A stretch of 64,000 bases of DNA from Natribaculum breve (GTDB lineage Archaea; Halobacteriota; Halobacteria; Halobacteriales; Natrialbaceae). Numbering within the stretch: position 1 is the first letter of the stretch; each line of letters begins with the position of its first letter. The translations under genes were made by a program, and so were the position numbers. The DNA is taken from the NCBI RefSeq assembly GCF_023008585.1, contig NZ_CP095390.1:372001-436000 (forward strand), read 5' to 3'. Shown here piece by piece: positions 35,573-44,177 of the stretch. The notes beneath the pieces were generated by a model that made no database searches, was not told where the DNA came from, and saw only the letters and a program-made list of their open reading frames with translations.

Positions 35573-35616
35573 GTCTACTAGTAGATTCTCGCCCGGTAGC
35601 GTTCCGGGCGACATTT
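35573..35616. repeat. 44-bp hairpin-bearing direct repeat, right copy
   Basis: GTCTACTAGTAGA, four variable bases (TTCT), hairpin CGCCCGG-TAGCGTT-CCGGGCG, then ACATT. It matches the copy at 34717 except for the spacer, one loop base and a missing T. The remaining gap to 35764 holds no supported gene. Confidence 0.7.
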
Positions 35617-35764
35617 CGAACGACCGTAGAGACGTCTCCGGTACGTGGACGACGGCGTCGACGAGCGAGTTCTATACTCGCTACTGGCTCTGTACAGCGT
35701 CGGTCCGGAAAACTGTCACCAGCAGTGAGAAATCGCGACAGAACTCGAGATCGGCCAGAACGAA

Positions 35765-36079
35765 CTAGTCTTCGACGTAGATCTCGGGATCGACGACCGA
35801 CGAGGGAGCGAGGCCGCCGCGGTTGACGATCGTGACGTCGGCTACGTCTCCAGAGAACCGGAACCGCTGTGTTCCGCTCTCGATGGTTCCCTCCGCGGTC
35901 GTGCCGGAGACGATCGTCATCGCGTCCGACGGACCCGGCTCTTCCGGTTCGAACTCTCCATCGAACGTCACTTCGAAACTCGCGGGCGTACCCTGTCCGA
36001 CGACTGTAAGCGTATTCGGTAGCATTTCGTTGTTTCGGGGCGTATTGTCCCGGTTTCGTACCGGATCCTTGCGTCCCAT
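35765..36079 (-). CDS. small beta-rich haloarchaeal protein
   Basis: A 104-residue protein whose pattern (NTLTVVGQGTPASFEVTFDG ... GTIESGTQRFRFSGDVADVT) is a compact beta-sandwich-like repeat seen in many small haloarchaeal proteins of unknown role. The ATG at 36079 is favoured by TTTATAATC about 27 nt upstream; the next ATG (36022) would remove a polar 19-residue tail. Confidence 0.6.
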   Translation of the reverse strand: MGRKDPVRNRDNTPRNNEMLPNTLTVVGQGTPASFEVTFDGEFEPEEPGPSDAMTIVSGTTAEGTIESGTQRFRFSGDVADVTIVNRGGLAPSSVVDPEIYVED

Positions 36080-36362
36080 ACGTCGGTCAACTCTGGCAGT
36101 AGATTATAAACCTTCTTGTCTAAGAATTGCCATTAATTCGTGAATCACATTTTTACCGGAGGTTGAAAGCAGTATTTTGCGGCTACGCGGCATCCACACG
36201 TTCGAAAGTTGCGCTTCGAACGCCACACCGAAAGCGAGCAGTCGCGCATTCCATCGAGTTACACGCTGGAAGGATCGACAGTTGGGTCGACTGCCCACGG
36301 TGAGGCGGGGGATCCGCCCTGCTACCTGGTTTGAAGACGCTGGACCGCGAATCGACGACCCC
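36080..36362. other. AT-richer gap beside the Doc island
   Basis: 36100-36180 is clearly lower in GC than the surroundings (AAGAATTGCCATTAATTCG region). A minus-strand frame there (RVTRWNARLLAFGVAFEAQL, then LSTSGKNVIHELMAILRQEG) has some coding look but no recognised family. It may be a remnant of inserted DNA. No promoter for pncB is obvious. Confidence 0.35.
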
Positions 36363-37730
36363 ATGTCGACGGAGTTCGGCCACGTCACCCCCGACAATCT
36401 GGCGCTGTTTACCGACCTGTACGAGTTGCGAATGATGCAGGCTTACTACGACCAGGGGCACAATCCGACGGCGACGTTCAGCCTGTTCTTCCGGGACCTG
36501 CCGCCCGACCGCGGCTACATGGTCGCTGCTGGCCTCGAGCAGGCCGTCCACTACGTCGAGAACGTCACCTTCGGCGATCGGGCGATCGAGTACCTGGCCG
36601 AGCAGGGATTCGACGACGCGTTTCTCGCCCACCTCGAGGACTTCGAGTTCACCGGCGAGGTTCGCGCGCTCCCGGAGGGGACGCCGGTGTTCGCGAACGA
36701 ACCGCTGCTCGAGGTCACGGCACCGATCCTCCAGGCGCAACTGCTCGAGACGGCCGTCATCAACCAGATCGGTTACCAGACGCTCGTCGCGACGAAGGCG
36801 ATGCGGATGCGCGACGTGATCGAACGCGAGGGCGACGGCCAGCAACTGGTCGACTTCGGGTCGCGACGGGCCCACGGAACCGACGCGGGGGTCAAAGCCG
36901 CCCGGGCCGCGTACGTCGGCGGCTTCGACGGCACGTCGAACGTCGCCGCCGGGGAACTGTTCGACGTCCCGGTGTACGGAACGATGGCCCACTCGTGGGT
37001 CCAGAGCTTCGAGGACGAACGCGAGTCGTTCGAGACGTTCGTCGACGAGTACGGCACGGACAGCATCCTGCTGATCGACACCTACGACACGGTCAACGGC
37101 GCGAAGATCACGAAGGAGATCGTCGATGAGAGAGGCGTCGACGTCCGCGGCGTCAGGCTGGACTCGGGCGACCTCGCCGCGCTCTCGAAGGACGTCGACG
37201 AGGTGATCCCGGCGGTCGACCAGTTCGTCTCCTCGGGGATCGACGAGTACGCGATCCGTGAATTCCTCGCCCGCGACGGCGTCGGATCGGGGTTCGGGCC
37301 GGGGACCGCGCTCGTGACGAGCACGGACGCGCCGAAAGTCGAGGGCGTCTACAAACTCGTCGCCGTCGAACGCGACGGCGAGATGCAGCCGTCGATGAAA
37401 CTCTCGACGGGCAAAGTGACCTATCCCGGGGCGAAAACAGTCCGGCGAACCGAGGCGGACGGGCAATTTGTCGGCGACGTCGTCGGCCTCCGGGACGAGG
37501 ACCTCCCCGGCGACGAACTGCTCGTCACCGTCGTCGAGGACGGCGACCGCGTCTACGACTTCCCGGACCTCGAGACCGTCCGGGCCACCGCCGTCGAGAA
37601 CGTCGGCCGACTCCCCGAGGACCACCGTCGACTCGAGGATCCCGACCCCTACGAGGTCACCGTTAGCGACGGTCTCGACGAGCAGACGACGGACCTCCAG
37701 CGGACCCTCGAGCGTCGACTCCTCGAGTGA
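36363..37730 (+). CDS. pncB: nicotinate phosphoribosyltransferase
   Basis: A 455-residue NAPRTase, making nicotinate mononucleotide from nicotinate and PRPP for NAD salvage. Motifs include FTDLYELRMMQAYY near the start, DFGSRRAHG, GTMAHSWVQSF, LLIDTYDT, GVRLDSGDL and KLSTGKVTYPG. The ATG at 36363 gives the family start; the open frame further upstream is not conserved-looking. Confidence 0.92.
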   Translation: MSTEFGHVTPDNLALFTDLYELRMMQAYYDQGHNPTATFSLFFRDLPPDRGYMVAAGLEQAVHYVENVTFGDRAIEYLAEQGFDDAFLAHLEDFEFTGEVRALPEGTPVFANEPLLEVTAPILQAQLLETAVINQIGYQTLVATKAMRMRDVIEREGDGQQLVDFGSRRAHGTDAGVKAARAAYVGGFDGTSNVAAGELFDVPVYGTMAHSWVQSFEDERESFETFVDEYGTDSILLIDTYDTVNGAKITKEIVDERGVDVRGVRLDSGDLAALSKDVDEVIPAVDQFVSSGIDEYAIREFLARDGVGSGFGPGTALVTSTDAPKVEGVYKLVAVERDGEMQPSMKLSTGKVTYPGAKTVRRTEADGQFVGDVVGLRDEDLPGDELLVTVVEDGDRVYDFPDLETVRATAVENVGRLPEDHRRLEDPDPYEVTVSDGLDEQTTDLQRTLERRLLE

Positions 37731-37804
37731 ACGGCGGGCCGGCGAGCGAACCGTCGTTCACGTTCGGTCGACAGTCATTAACACCCCGACGTCCCACCTC
37801 GAGT

Positions 37805-38020
37805 ATGGACCAGCAGGGATTCGTTCGGCTCGCGGTCGTCGCGTTCGGCCTCGTCGTCCTGAGCTTCGTCGTCCTCGGCTTTAGTCGGCTCGTCCTGCCC
37901 TACCGGGTGGCACAGACGCTCGCAGCGCCGGTCGGGATCGCTGGGTTCCTGCTCGGAACCTACCTGTTCGTTCGGGCGACGCTCTCGTCGATCGGCGTCT
38001 CCCCGATCGACACCGAGTGA
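37805..38020 (+). CDS. small two-helix membrane protein
   Basis: A 71-residue protein with hydrophobic segments at about 8-28 and 40-62. No family recognised. Its TGA stop is the first triplet of a short palindrome. Confidence 0.6.
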   Translation: MDQQGFVRLAVVAFGLVVLSFVVLGFSRLVLPYRVAQTLAAPVGIAGFLLGTYLFVRATLSSIGVSPIDTE

Positions 38021-38062
38021 GACGGACTACTGGAAGTCGTTTCCGGGACAGCAGACCGTATG
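38018..38062. repeat. short palindrome at a gene 3' end (ATACGG type, copy 3)
   Basis: TGAGACGGACTACTG starts in the TGA stop and pairs, at about 11 of 15 positions, with CAGCAGACCGTATGA near 38049-38062. ACAGCAGACCGTAT is identical to the right arm of the copy at 7539. The inner stem of the longer copies is missing. Confidence 0.6.
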
Positions 38063-38079
38063 AGCGAGAGTGCCGGCGA

Positions 38080-38688
38080 CTAGCTGACGAACTGGGTTCG
38101 AAGCGAGAACACGGTTCCCGACGCCGTAAGCGAGAGTACCGCGAGTCTCGCCACGGACAGTCCCGTTCCCGACGGTTCGAAGGGGTGTCCACCGCCGGAG
38201 CCGACGAACGACGCCAGTGCACTCTCGCCGCCGTATCCGACGGCGAACAGCCCGAGCGTCAGCAGGATCATCGCCGATCCCGTAACGAGCCCGATCAGCG
38301 AGGCGAGTTCCTCGAGGTTCAAAAGCCGTTTCGCCTGGATTTCGGAGACTGGCTCGAGTCGGCGACGGTACAGTTCCACGGCCGTGAGACTGGCGGCGGC
38401 GGTGAAGACGACGACGATGGCGAACAGCCCGAGGAGCACGACTTTCGGGGATGCCGTGAGCGGATCGCGTCCTGGGAACGTCTCGCTCGCGGACGAGGGG
38501 AGAGTCAGGGCGATCGGCGCGACGAGCGCGACGAGGGCGAGCAACCCGGCCATCCACGTTAGTTTCTGTGAAATCGGCTGTTTGAAGTAGCTAAATCGCC
38601 TCACGCGGAGACGATCGTACGTCGATCCGTCGAGCACCGAGTCGGTGATCCAGTCGTTGGCAGGAACGTCCGTGTCGCTATCAGTCAT
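38080..38688 (-). CDS. membrane protein divergent from bacteriorhodopsin
   Basis: A 202-residue protein with a soluble N-terminal 45 residues and four hydrophobic segments (about 47-70, 80-105, 125-150 and 165-190). No family recognised. The ATG at 38688 is preferred to an upstream one at 38736. Head-to-head placement with the opsin gene suggests possible co-regulation, which is inference. Confidence 0.6.
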   Translation of the reverse strand: MTDSDTDVPANDWITDSVLDGSTYDRLRVRRFSYFKQPISQKLTWMAGLLALVALVAPIALTLPSSASETFPGRDPLTASPKVVLLGLFAIVVVFTAAASLTAVELYRRRLEPVSEIQAKRLLNLEELASLIGLVTGSAMILLTLGLFAVGYGGESALASFVGSGGGHPFEPSGTGLSVARLAVLSLTASGTVFSLRTQFVS

Positions 38689-38817
38689 GTGTGAGTAGCG
38701 GAGGTGGTTGGTCCGTTGATGAGCAAAGAGCCACATAAGTGTTCCTTAATCGCCGCATAATATACAACAAATAATGACTTTCACCGTTCTTTATTGGACG
38801 TTCATCTGGTTAGGGTC

Positions 38818-38830
38818 GACATATATGTTC
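38818..38830 (+). promoter_or_regulatory. bacteriorhodopsin TATA element and possible upstream activator site
   Basis: CATATATG at 38819-38826 lies about 27 nt before the ATG at 38852. Directly upstream, CTGGTTAGGG includes TTAGG, which matches one half of the known bop activator sequence (TTnGG); the other half is not convincing. The AT-rich CATAATATACAAC at about 38756-38768 may serve the divergent gene. Confidence 0.5.
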
Positions 38831-38851
38831 ACACACAACCTACCTGTGGAT

Positions 38852-39574
38852 ATGGCCACAGTAGGCCCTGAATCGATATGGCTCTGGATCGGCACGATCG
38901 GAATGACGATCGGTACGTTGTACTTTATCGGCAGAGGGCGGAGCGTCACCGATCGCAAGATGCAGGAGTTTTACATCATTACGATCTTCATCACGACGAT
39001 CGCTGCGGCGATGTATCTCCTGATGGCGACGGGAACCGGCCTCACGACGGTCAACGTCGGTGGTGAAACCCTGACGATTTACTGGGCGCGATACGCCGAC
39101 TGGGTCTTTACGACGCCGCTGTTGCTGCTCGACCTGTCGTTGCTCGCCGGCGCCGATCGGAACACGATCGCGACGCTGATCGGCCTCGACGTGTTCATGA
39201 TCGGGACCGGCACCATCGCAGCGCTCGAGACCGTCGGCGCCTACCGGATCCTCTGGTGGGGCATCAGCACCGGCGCGTTGCTCGCCCTGCTGTACATCCT
39301 CGTCGGCACGCTCTCGCAGTCGGCCGCCGACAAGCCCGCCGAGGTCCGCGAGCTGTTCACCACGCTCCGGAATCTGGTGATCGCCCTCTGGTTGCTGTAT
39401 CCGATCGTCTGGATCGTCGGCACCGAGGGCACCCTCGAGCTCATCCCGCTGTACTGGGAGACCGCCGCGTTCATGGTGCTCGACCTCTCCGCGAAGGTCG
39501 GCTTCGGGTTCCTCCTGCTGCGGAGCCGGTCCGTGCTCGAGCGGGCGACCAGCCCGGCCGCTACGCCGGCCTGA
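38852..39574 (+). CDS. bop: bacteriorhodopsin-type light-driven proton pump
   Basis: With this start the protein has 240 residues and seven helices. Pump residues by comparison with bacteriorhodopsin: Arg80 and Asp83 in YWARYADW, the cytoplasmic donor Asp94 in LLLLDLSLL, Glu192 and Glu203 of the release group, Asp211 and the retinal Lys215 in DLSAKVGFG. All are intact, so proton pumping is expected. Starting at the ATG at 38774 would add 26 residues not typical of the family. No brp/blh or bat gene is adjacent. Confidence 0.95.
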   Translation: MATVGPESIWLWIGTIGMTIGTLYFIGRGRSVTDRKMQEFYIITIFITTIAAAMYLLMATGTGLTTVNVGGETLTIYWARYADWVFTTPLLLLDLSLLAGADRNTIATLIGLDVFMIGTGTIAALETVGAYRILWWGISTGALLALLYILVGTLSQSAADKPAEVRELFTTLRNLVIALWLLYPIVWIVGTEGTLELIPLYWETAAFMVLDLSAKVGFGFLLLRSRSVLERATSPAATPA

Positions 39575-39744
39575 TCCCCTCCAGCCCGACCCCCTCGTGA
39601 GAGAGACGCCTCGCACGCCGACCGTCCGTCGTGGTCGACCGGTGACGGGTGGCGACGTGCGTCGATAGACCGAAGCGACGACCGGCGACTGCCGACCGTC
39701 GACGAAGAGAAACCGTTTTTCGACCGCCGTCCGAATCCGTCGTC

Positions 39745-41028
39745 ATGACCATCAACGTGCGGGAGATCGCCGACCTCGGCCCCGACGAGCGGGCCGCGTT
39801 CTTCGAACGCGACGCCGGCATCGACGAGGTTCGCGGCGACGTCCGCGAGATCGTCGACCGCGTTCGCGAGGAAGGCGACGTGGCCGTCCGCGACTTCACC
39901 CGGAAGTTCGACGGCGTCGAAGTCGGCAACCTCGAGATCACCGACCGGTGCGAGCGAGCCTACGACGAGATCGACGCGACCGTCCGCGAGGCGATCGAGA
40001 CGGCAGTCGAGAACGTCCGCGAGTTCCACGAACGACAGGTACCCGAGGACTGGCGACGCGAGTTCGACGAGGGGCGCGAACTCGGGCGGCGGTTCCGGCC
40101 GATCGACCGCGCCGGCGTCTACGTCCCCGGCGGCACGGCGGCGTACCCCTCGAGTGCGATCATGGGGGTCGTGCCGGCGGTCGTCGCGGGCGTCGACCAC
40201 GTCTCCGTCGTGACGCCGCCGGCCGACGAGATCAACCCGGTGACGCTGGCGGCGATTCACGCGGCGGGTGCCGACGTCGTCTACAGCGTCGGCGGCGCAC
40301 AGGCGATCGCCGCGCTCGCCTACGGGACCGAGACGATCACGCGCGTCCAGAAGATCGTCGGCCCCGGAAACCGGTGGGTGACGGCTGCGAAAGCCGAGGT
40401 GCGAGGCGACGTCGAGATCGACTTCCTCGCCGGGCCGAGCGAGGTCGTCGTCGTGGCAGACGAGACGGCCGATCCCGAACTGGTCGCCGCGGAACTGATC
40501 GCCCAGGCCGAACACGACCCGAACGCCGCCGCCGTCGCCGTTACCGACGACGCAGCCCTCGCCGAGGCCGTCGCCGACGCGGTCGACCGGCAGACCGACG
40601 ACCGGGAACGCGCCGAGATCGTCCGCGAGGCGCTCGCAGGCGACGGGAGCGGCGTCCTCCTCGCCCGATCGATGAGCGAGGCGATCCTCTTCACCGAGGA
40701 GTACGCGCCCGAACACCTCTCGATCGTGGCCGACGACGACGAGGCGATCCTGGAACGGATCGACAGCGCAGGCAGCGTCTTCCTCGGCCCACACACGCCG
40801 GTCGCCGCGGGCGACTACGCCAGCGGGACCAACCACGTCCTCCCGACCAACGGCGGCGCACGCGTCGTCGGCGGACTCTCCGTCGAGACGTTCGTCCGGT
40901 CGACGACGGTCCAACGGCTCTCGGCTGACGGTCTCGCGGACCTCGCCGACACGATCACGACGCTGGCCGACGCCGAGGGACTCGAGGCCCACGCCGAGAG
41001 CGTCCGCAAGCGCGTCGACGAGGACTGA
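39745..41028 (+). CDS. hisD: histidinol dehydrogenase
   Basis: A 427-residue HisD that oxidises L-histidinol to L-histidine in two NAD-dependent steps. Motifs include YVPGGTAAYPSS, GGAQAIAALAYGT, KIVGPGNRWVT, FLAGPSEV, AQAEHDPNA (zinc ligands) and EYAPEHL. The ATG at 39745 has CCGTTTTTCG about 27-30 nt upstream. Other his genes are not in the window, as is usual for the scattered haloarchaeal pathway. Confidence 0.95.
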   Translation: MTINVREIADLGPDERAAFFERDAGIDEVRGDVREIVDRVREEGDVAVRDFTRKFDGVEVGNLEITDRCERAYDEIDATVREAIETAVENVREFHERQVPEDWRREFDEGRELGRRFRPIDRAGVYVPGGTAAYPSSAIMGVVPAVVAGVDHVSVVTPPADEINPVTLAAIHAAGADVVYSVGGAQAIAALAYGTETITRVQKIVGPGNRWVTAAKAEVRGDVEIDFLAGPSEVVVVADETADPELVAAELIAQAEHDPNAAAVAVTDDAALAEAVADAVDRQTDDRERAEIVREALAGDGSGVLLARSMSEAILFTEEYAPEHLSIVADDDEAILERIDSAGSVFLGPHTPVAAGDYASGTNHVLPTNGGARVVGGLSVETFVRSTTVQRLSADGLADLADTITTLADAEGLEAHAESVRKRVDED

Positions 41029-41087
41029 AACCGATCGGATCTTTCTCGAGCGTCAAGGTTAACACGATCGCGACAGAAGTACGTGAT

Positions 41088-41456
41088 ATGAGTACGGACA
41101 GCACGGAGGGCGGGGAGACGCGCCCCCGGATCGAGGTCACCGAAGACGCCGCTGCGCAAGCGCTCGCCCTCCTCGAGGACGAGGGACTGGACGTCGGCGA
41201 GGCGGGGCTTCGCCTGTTCGTCCAGCAGGGTGGCTGTGCCGGTCTCTCCTACGGAATGCGGTTCGACACGGAGCCAGAAGAGGACGACGCGATCTACGAA
41301 CACCACGACCTCAGGGTGTTCGTCGACCCGGCCAGCCTGAAGTACATCGAGGGCAGCGTCCTCGACTACGAGAGCGGCCTCCAGGCGGAAGGGTTCCACG
41401 TCGAGAACCCGAACGTCGTCAGCGAGTGTGGCTGTGGCGAGTCCTTCCGAACCTAG
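41088..41456 (+). CDS. IscA/HesB-family iron-sulfur carrier
   Basis: A 122-residue A-type carrier with the three conserved cysteines ([10 protein letters not shown] and ECGCGESF). It passes iron-sulfur clusters to target proteins. Its TAG stop shares the four bases CTAG with the stop of the convergent dodecin gene. Confidence 0.92.
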   Translation: MSTDSTEGGETRPRIEVTEDAAAQALALLEDEGLDVGEAGLRLFVQQGGCAGLSYGMRFDTEPEEDDAIYEHHDLRVFVDPASLKYIEGSVLDYESGLQAEGFHVENPNVVSECGCGESFRT

Positions 41457-41653
41457 TCCTCGAGTTCGAACGCGACGGTAACTTCTGCCTGATACTCCCG
41501 GTCGTCGACGCTCGCGATCTCGACGCCGAGTTCGTCGACCTCGATCCAGTGGACGTTCTGTATCGTCTGCTCGGCACGATCGATCGCGTCGTCGGTGGCC
41601 GCCTCGAAACTCTCGGTGCTCGTCCCGATCAGCGTGATCTTCTTGAAGACCAT
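41453..41653 (-). CDS. dodecin (flavin-binding)
   Basis: A 66-residue dodecin starting [12 protein letters not shown], with the flavin-stacking Trp in [10 protein letters not shown]. Dodecins assemble into dodecamers that store riboflavin or lumichrome in haloarchaea. The ATG at 41653 has a TTTAAGTAA box about 27-35 nt upstream, so an in-frame ATG eight codons earlier is not used. Confidence 0.9.
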   Translation of the reverse strand: MVFKKITLIGTSTESFEAATDDAIDRAEQTIQNVHWIEVDELGVEIASVDDREYQAEVTVAFELED

Positions 41654-41767
41654 GACAAATGTCACTACACCGCACAATTACTTAAACGTATACCGCAGAC
41701 GACGGGCCGGCGTTCGAGTGACGGCTGCGGCCCGAATCTTCATATGGGCGCTGTGGGACTTCGATGC

Positions 41768-43021
41768 ATGGCCAGCGCGGCATCGCTCTCCGAACCGCAG
41801 GTCCTCGCACACGCCAAGCGACGGCTGTTCCCCGACGCCGACGAGTCGAACGCGTACGCAGTCTGTGACACGCAGTTCGCCATAGACGAGTGGCTTCCCG
41901 GCCACCCCATCTCGCCGACCGTCCGCGAGCAGCTCGCGCCGTTCAACCACGTTCGCCTGGGATCGGGCTACCCCGACCTCGTCGGAGTGCGAACCCTCGA
42001 GTCCGACCTGCTGGCAGTCGAGCGCTTCGGTGACCAGCCGCCGCTGGTGGCCGTCGAAGCGAAGGGCTATACGGACGCCGGCGGCGTCGACGTCGAGCGC
42101 GGCGTCGTACAGGCGTACGACCGCCTCCACGAGGCGAACGCCGCCTACGTCGCGGCACCCGCTGGTGCCATCTCGGAGTCGACGAGAACGATCGCGCGCG
42201 AACTGAACGTCGGCGTCCTCGGCGTCACTCACAGTGGAACCGTCGAACCGCTCGAGGTCCCGCGCGTCGTCGGGAATCGAACCTCCGACGAGGCGACGGC
42301 GATTCGCTTCCAGGCGACCGCACAGGGGGTCGCCGACAGGTCGTTCGGTCTGAACCACCCGAAGAACTACCTCGCGGTTCCGCTCGCGCTGTACCATCCG
42401 GACGAGACCGAGACGGTGCTCGCCGAACGCGTCGTCCGCGCCACTGACGACGCGCTGAGAGGGGCTGCGTTCCTCGGGCTGATCGAGGAGCGCCCCGACC
42501 GGACCCGCCTCACGCCGCTCGGCGAGGAGGTGGTTCGCTTCGCGCTGAGCCAGTACGAGTCGATCGATAGCGCACTGGCGGTCTTCGAAGACTGGCAGGG
42601 ATCGCCGACGCGATTCTGCGACCTCGCGCCGAACTGGGGCCTGCTCACGAGACGCGTCGTCTGGACGTATCCCGCGACGCAACTGCTCGTCGAAGAACTG
42701 CAGACGATGCACGACGACGGCGTTCGCGATCCGTCGCTGGTCGATCTCGTCGAGTGGCTCCACGTCCACCATCCGACGTTCACGGTCGAACTGTTCGTCC
42801 GTGGTACGGACGACGCTCGTTCTCGCGTGCTAGACGAGACGGGCACCCTCCAGGTGGACGAACTCGCCGACGGGAACGTCTTCCACGCGCCGACCGTCTT
42901 CCAGCTGAAGGCGATGTTGTTTCACGCCGGCATCCTCGCCGACCGCGGCGCGGAACCACACCGGCTCGACCCGACGACCGACAGCTGGCGGTTACGGGAA
43001 CCGCTCGAGGTCGTTCCGTAG
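41768..43021 (+). CDS. predicted PD-(D/E)XK nuclease-like protein with C-terminal winged-helix region
   Basis: A 417-residue protein. Residues about 28-150 show a restriction-endonuclease-like pattern: GYPDLVGV (Asp70) and LVAVEAKGY (Glu97, Lys99). The remaining part is helical, with LTPLGEEVVRFAL resembling a winged helix. It may be a nuclease or a non-catalytic DNA-binding relative. It stands alone, with no methyltransferase or defence genes adjacent. I do not recognise a named family. Confidence 0.6.
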   Translation: MASAASLSEPQVLAHAKRRLFPDADESNAYAVCDTQFAIDEWLPGHPISPTVREQLAPFNHVRLGSGYPDLVGVRTLESDLLAVERFGDQPPLVAVEAKGYTDAGGVDVERGVVQAYDRLHEANAAYVAAPAGAISESTRTIARELNVGVLGVTHSGTVEPLEVPRVVGNRTSDEATAIRFQATAQGVADRSFGLNHPKNYLAVPLALYHPDETETVLAERVVRATDDALRGAAFLGLIEERPDRTRLTPLGEEVVRFALSQYESIDSALAVFEDWQGSPTRFCDLAPNWGLLTRRVVWTYPATQLLVEELQTMHDDGVRDPSLVDLVEWLHVHHPTFTVELFVRGTDDARSRVLDETGTLQVDELADGNVFHAPTVFQLKAMLFHAGILADRGAEPHRLDPTTDSWRLREPLEVVP

Positions 43022-43086
43022 GTCTCGACCAGAGCGATCGGTCGGGAGAGAGAGAACGGTACTTCGCGAGGACGCTGCTGCTCGAG

Positions 43087-44061
43087 TCAGCGTCGCGAAC
43101 CGGTGTCGACGCGCGGATCGAGGACGCTGTAGCCGACGTCCTGGACGACGTTGCCGAGGACGCCGACGACGATGACGACGAGCGTACAGCCGAGAACGAC
43201 CGGGAGGTCGCGAGCGTTCACCGCGTCGTACAGCACCATCCCGAAGCCGTCGATGCCGAACAGGTACTCGAGGACGAAGACGCTGAGGACGAGCACCGCG
43301 AGCATCTCGGTGAAAAACAGCGAGATAAGCGGGATCGCGGCGGTTCTGAGCACGTGTCTGGCGACCCGCCAGTCGCTCGCCCCCTTCGCCCGGAGGAGTT
43401 TGACGAACGCCGCGGAGACGTACTCCATCGACTCCGAGCGGGCGTAGCTCACCTGTCCGGCGAGAAGCGTCGTCGTCAGTAACGCGACGGGCAGGAGGTG
43501 CTCGCGGAGCACCGAGCCGTCGCCGACCGAGGCCGGGTTCCCGAGCAGGACGAGGACGATGGATCCGATCCAGAAGTTGGGGAGACCGAAGAGCAGGTAC
43601 GTCGTGACGCGGCCCGCCGTTTCCCCGCGGGAGCCGCGTCGGAGCGCCGCGTAGACGCCGAGCGTGATTCCGATCGTGACCGCCAGCACCATCGCGGGGA
43701 GCACGTACGCGGCGGTCCGCAGTACCGACTCGAAGACGAGCGACGTCACGAGGTCGCCGGTTTCGATGGAGTGTCCCCACCGGAGGGTGCCCATGTCGAC
43801 CATCCAGTGTACGTAGTTCTCGAGGAAGGGTCCGTCGAGGTTGCGTTCGGCGAGGTACTGTCGTCGGATCTCCTCGCGTTGGGTCGCCATCTCCGCCGGA
43901 GACTTGCCCGCGAAGGCAGCACCCATCATCGCCCCGGCGATCAGGCCACCGAGGTTGGTGTCCCGGGTCTGGGTGAGCAGGAGGAAGACGATCGTCAGCA
44001 CGGCCCAGCCGGTCACGGCTCCAAGCGCTAGCCGGCGGCCGATTCGTCTGTACAGGCTCAC
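43087..44061 (-). CDS. dppB: ABC transporter permease, dipeptide/oligopeptide type (DppB-like)
   Basis: A 324-residue inner-membrane permease with a first helix at about 12-30, a soluble insertion, and five further helices. The cytoplasmic EAA-like loop is FVKLLRAKGASDWRVARHVL. The family partner DppC is divergently encoded 116 bp away, so the heterodimer is read in opposite directions, which is uncommon. Confidence 0.85.
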   Translation of the reverse strand: MSLYRRIGRRLALGAVTGWAVLTIVFLLLTQTRDTNLGGLIAGAMMGAAFAGKSPAEMATQREEIRRQYLAERNLDGPFLENYVHWMVDMGTLRWGHSIETGDLVTSLVFESVLRTAAYVLPAMVLAVTIGITLGVYAALRRGSRGETAGRVTTYLLFGLPNFWIGSIVLVLLGNPASVGDGSVLREHLLPVALLTTTLLAGQVSYARSESMEYVSAAFVKLLRAKGASDWRVARHVLRTAAIPLISLFFTEMLAVLVLSVFVLEYLFGIDGFGMVLYDAVNARDLPVVLGCTLVVIVVGVLGNVVQDVGYSVLDPRVDTGSRR

Positions 44062-44177
44062 GGCGTGTCACCGCCGGAACCGACGCGTGGCTGGTGTCTG
44101 GAGGGCATCGGATACCCCTTGTTGACGAACCACATAAGTATTTGTGATAAACGCTACAGTGTGAACGTAGAGTCTCG
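44062..44177. promoter_or_regulatory. divergent promoter of the dipeptide-type transporter
   Basis: AT-rich CACATAAGTATTTGTGATAAAC at about 44131-44152 contains TATA-like sequence on both strands. CACATAAG and the reversed TTGTG give a weak dyad that could bind a regulator. Confidence 0.4.
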
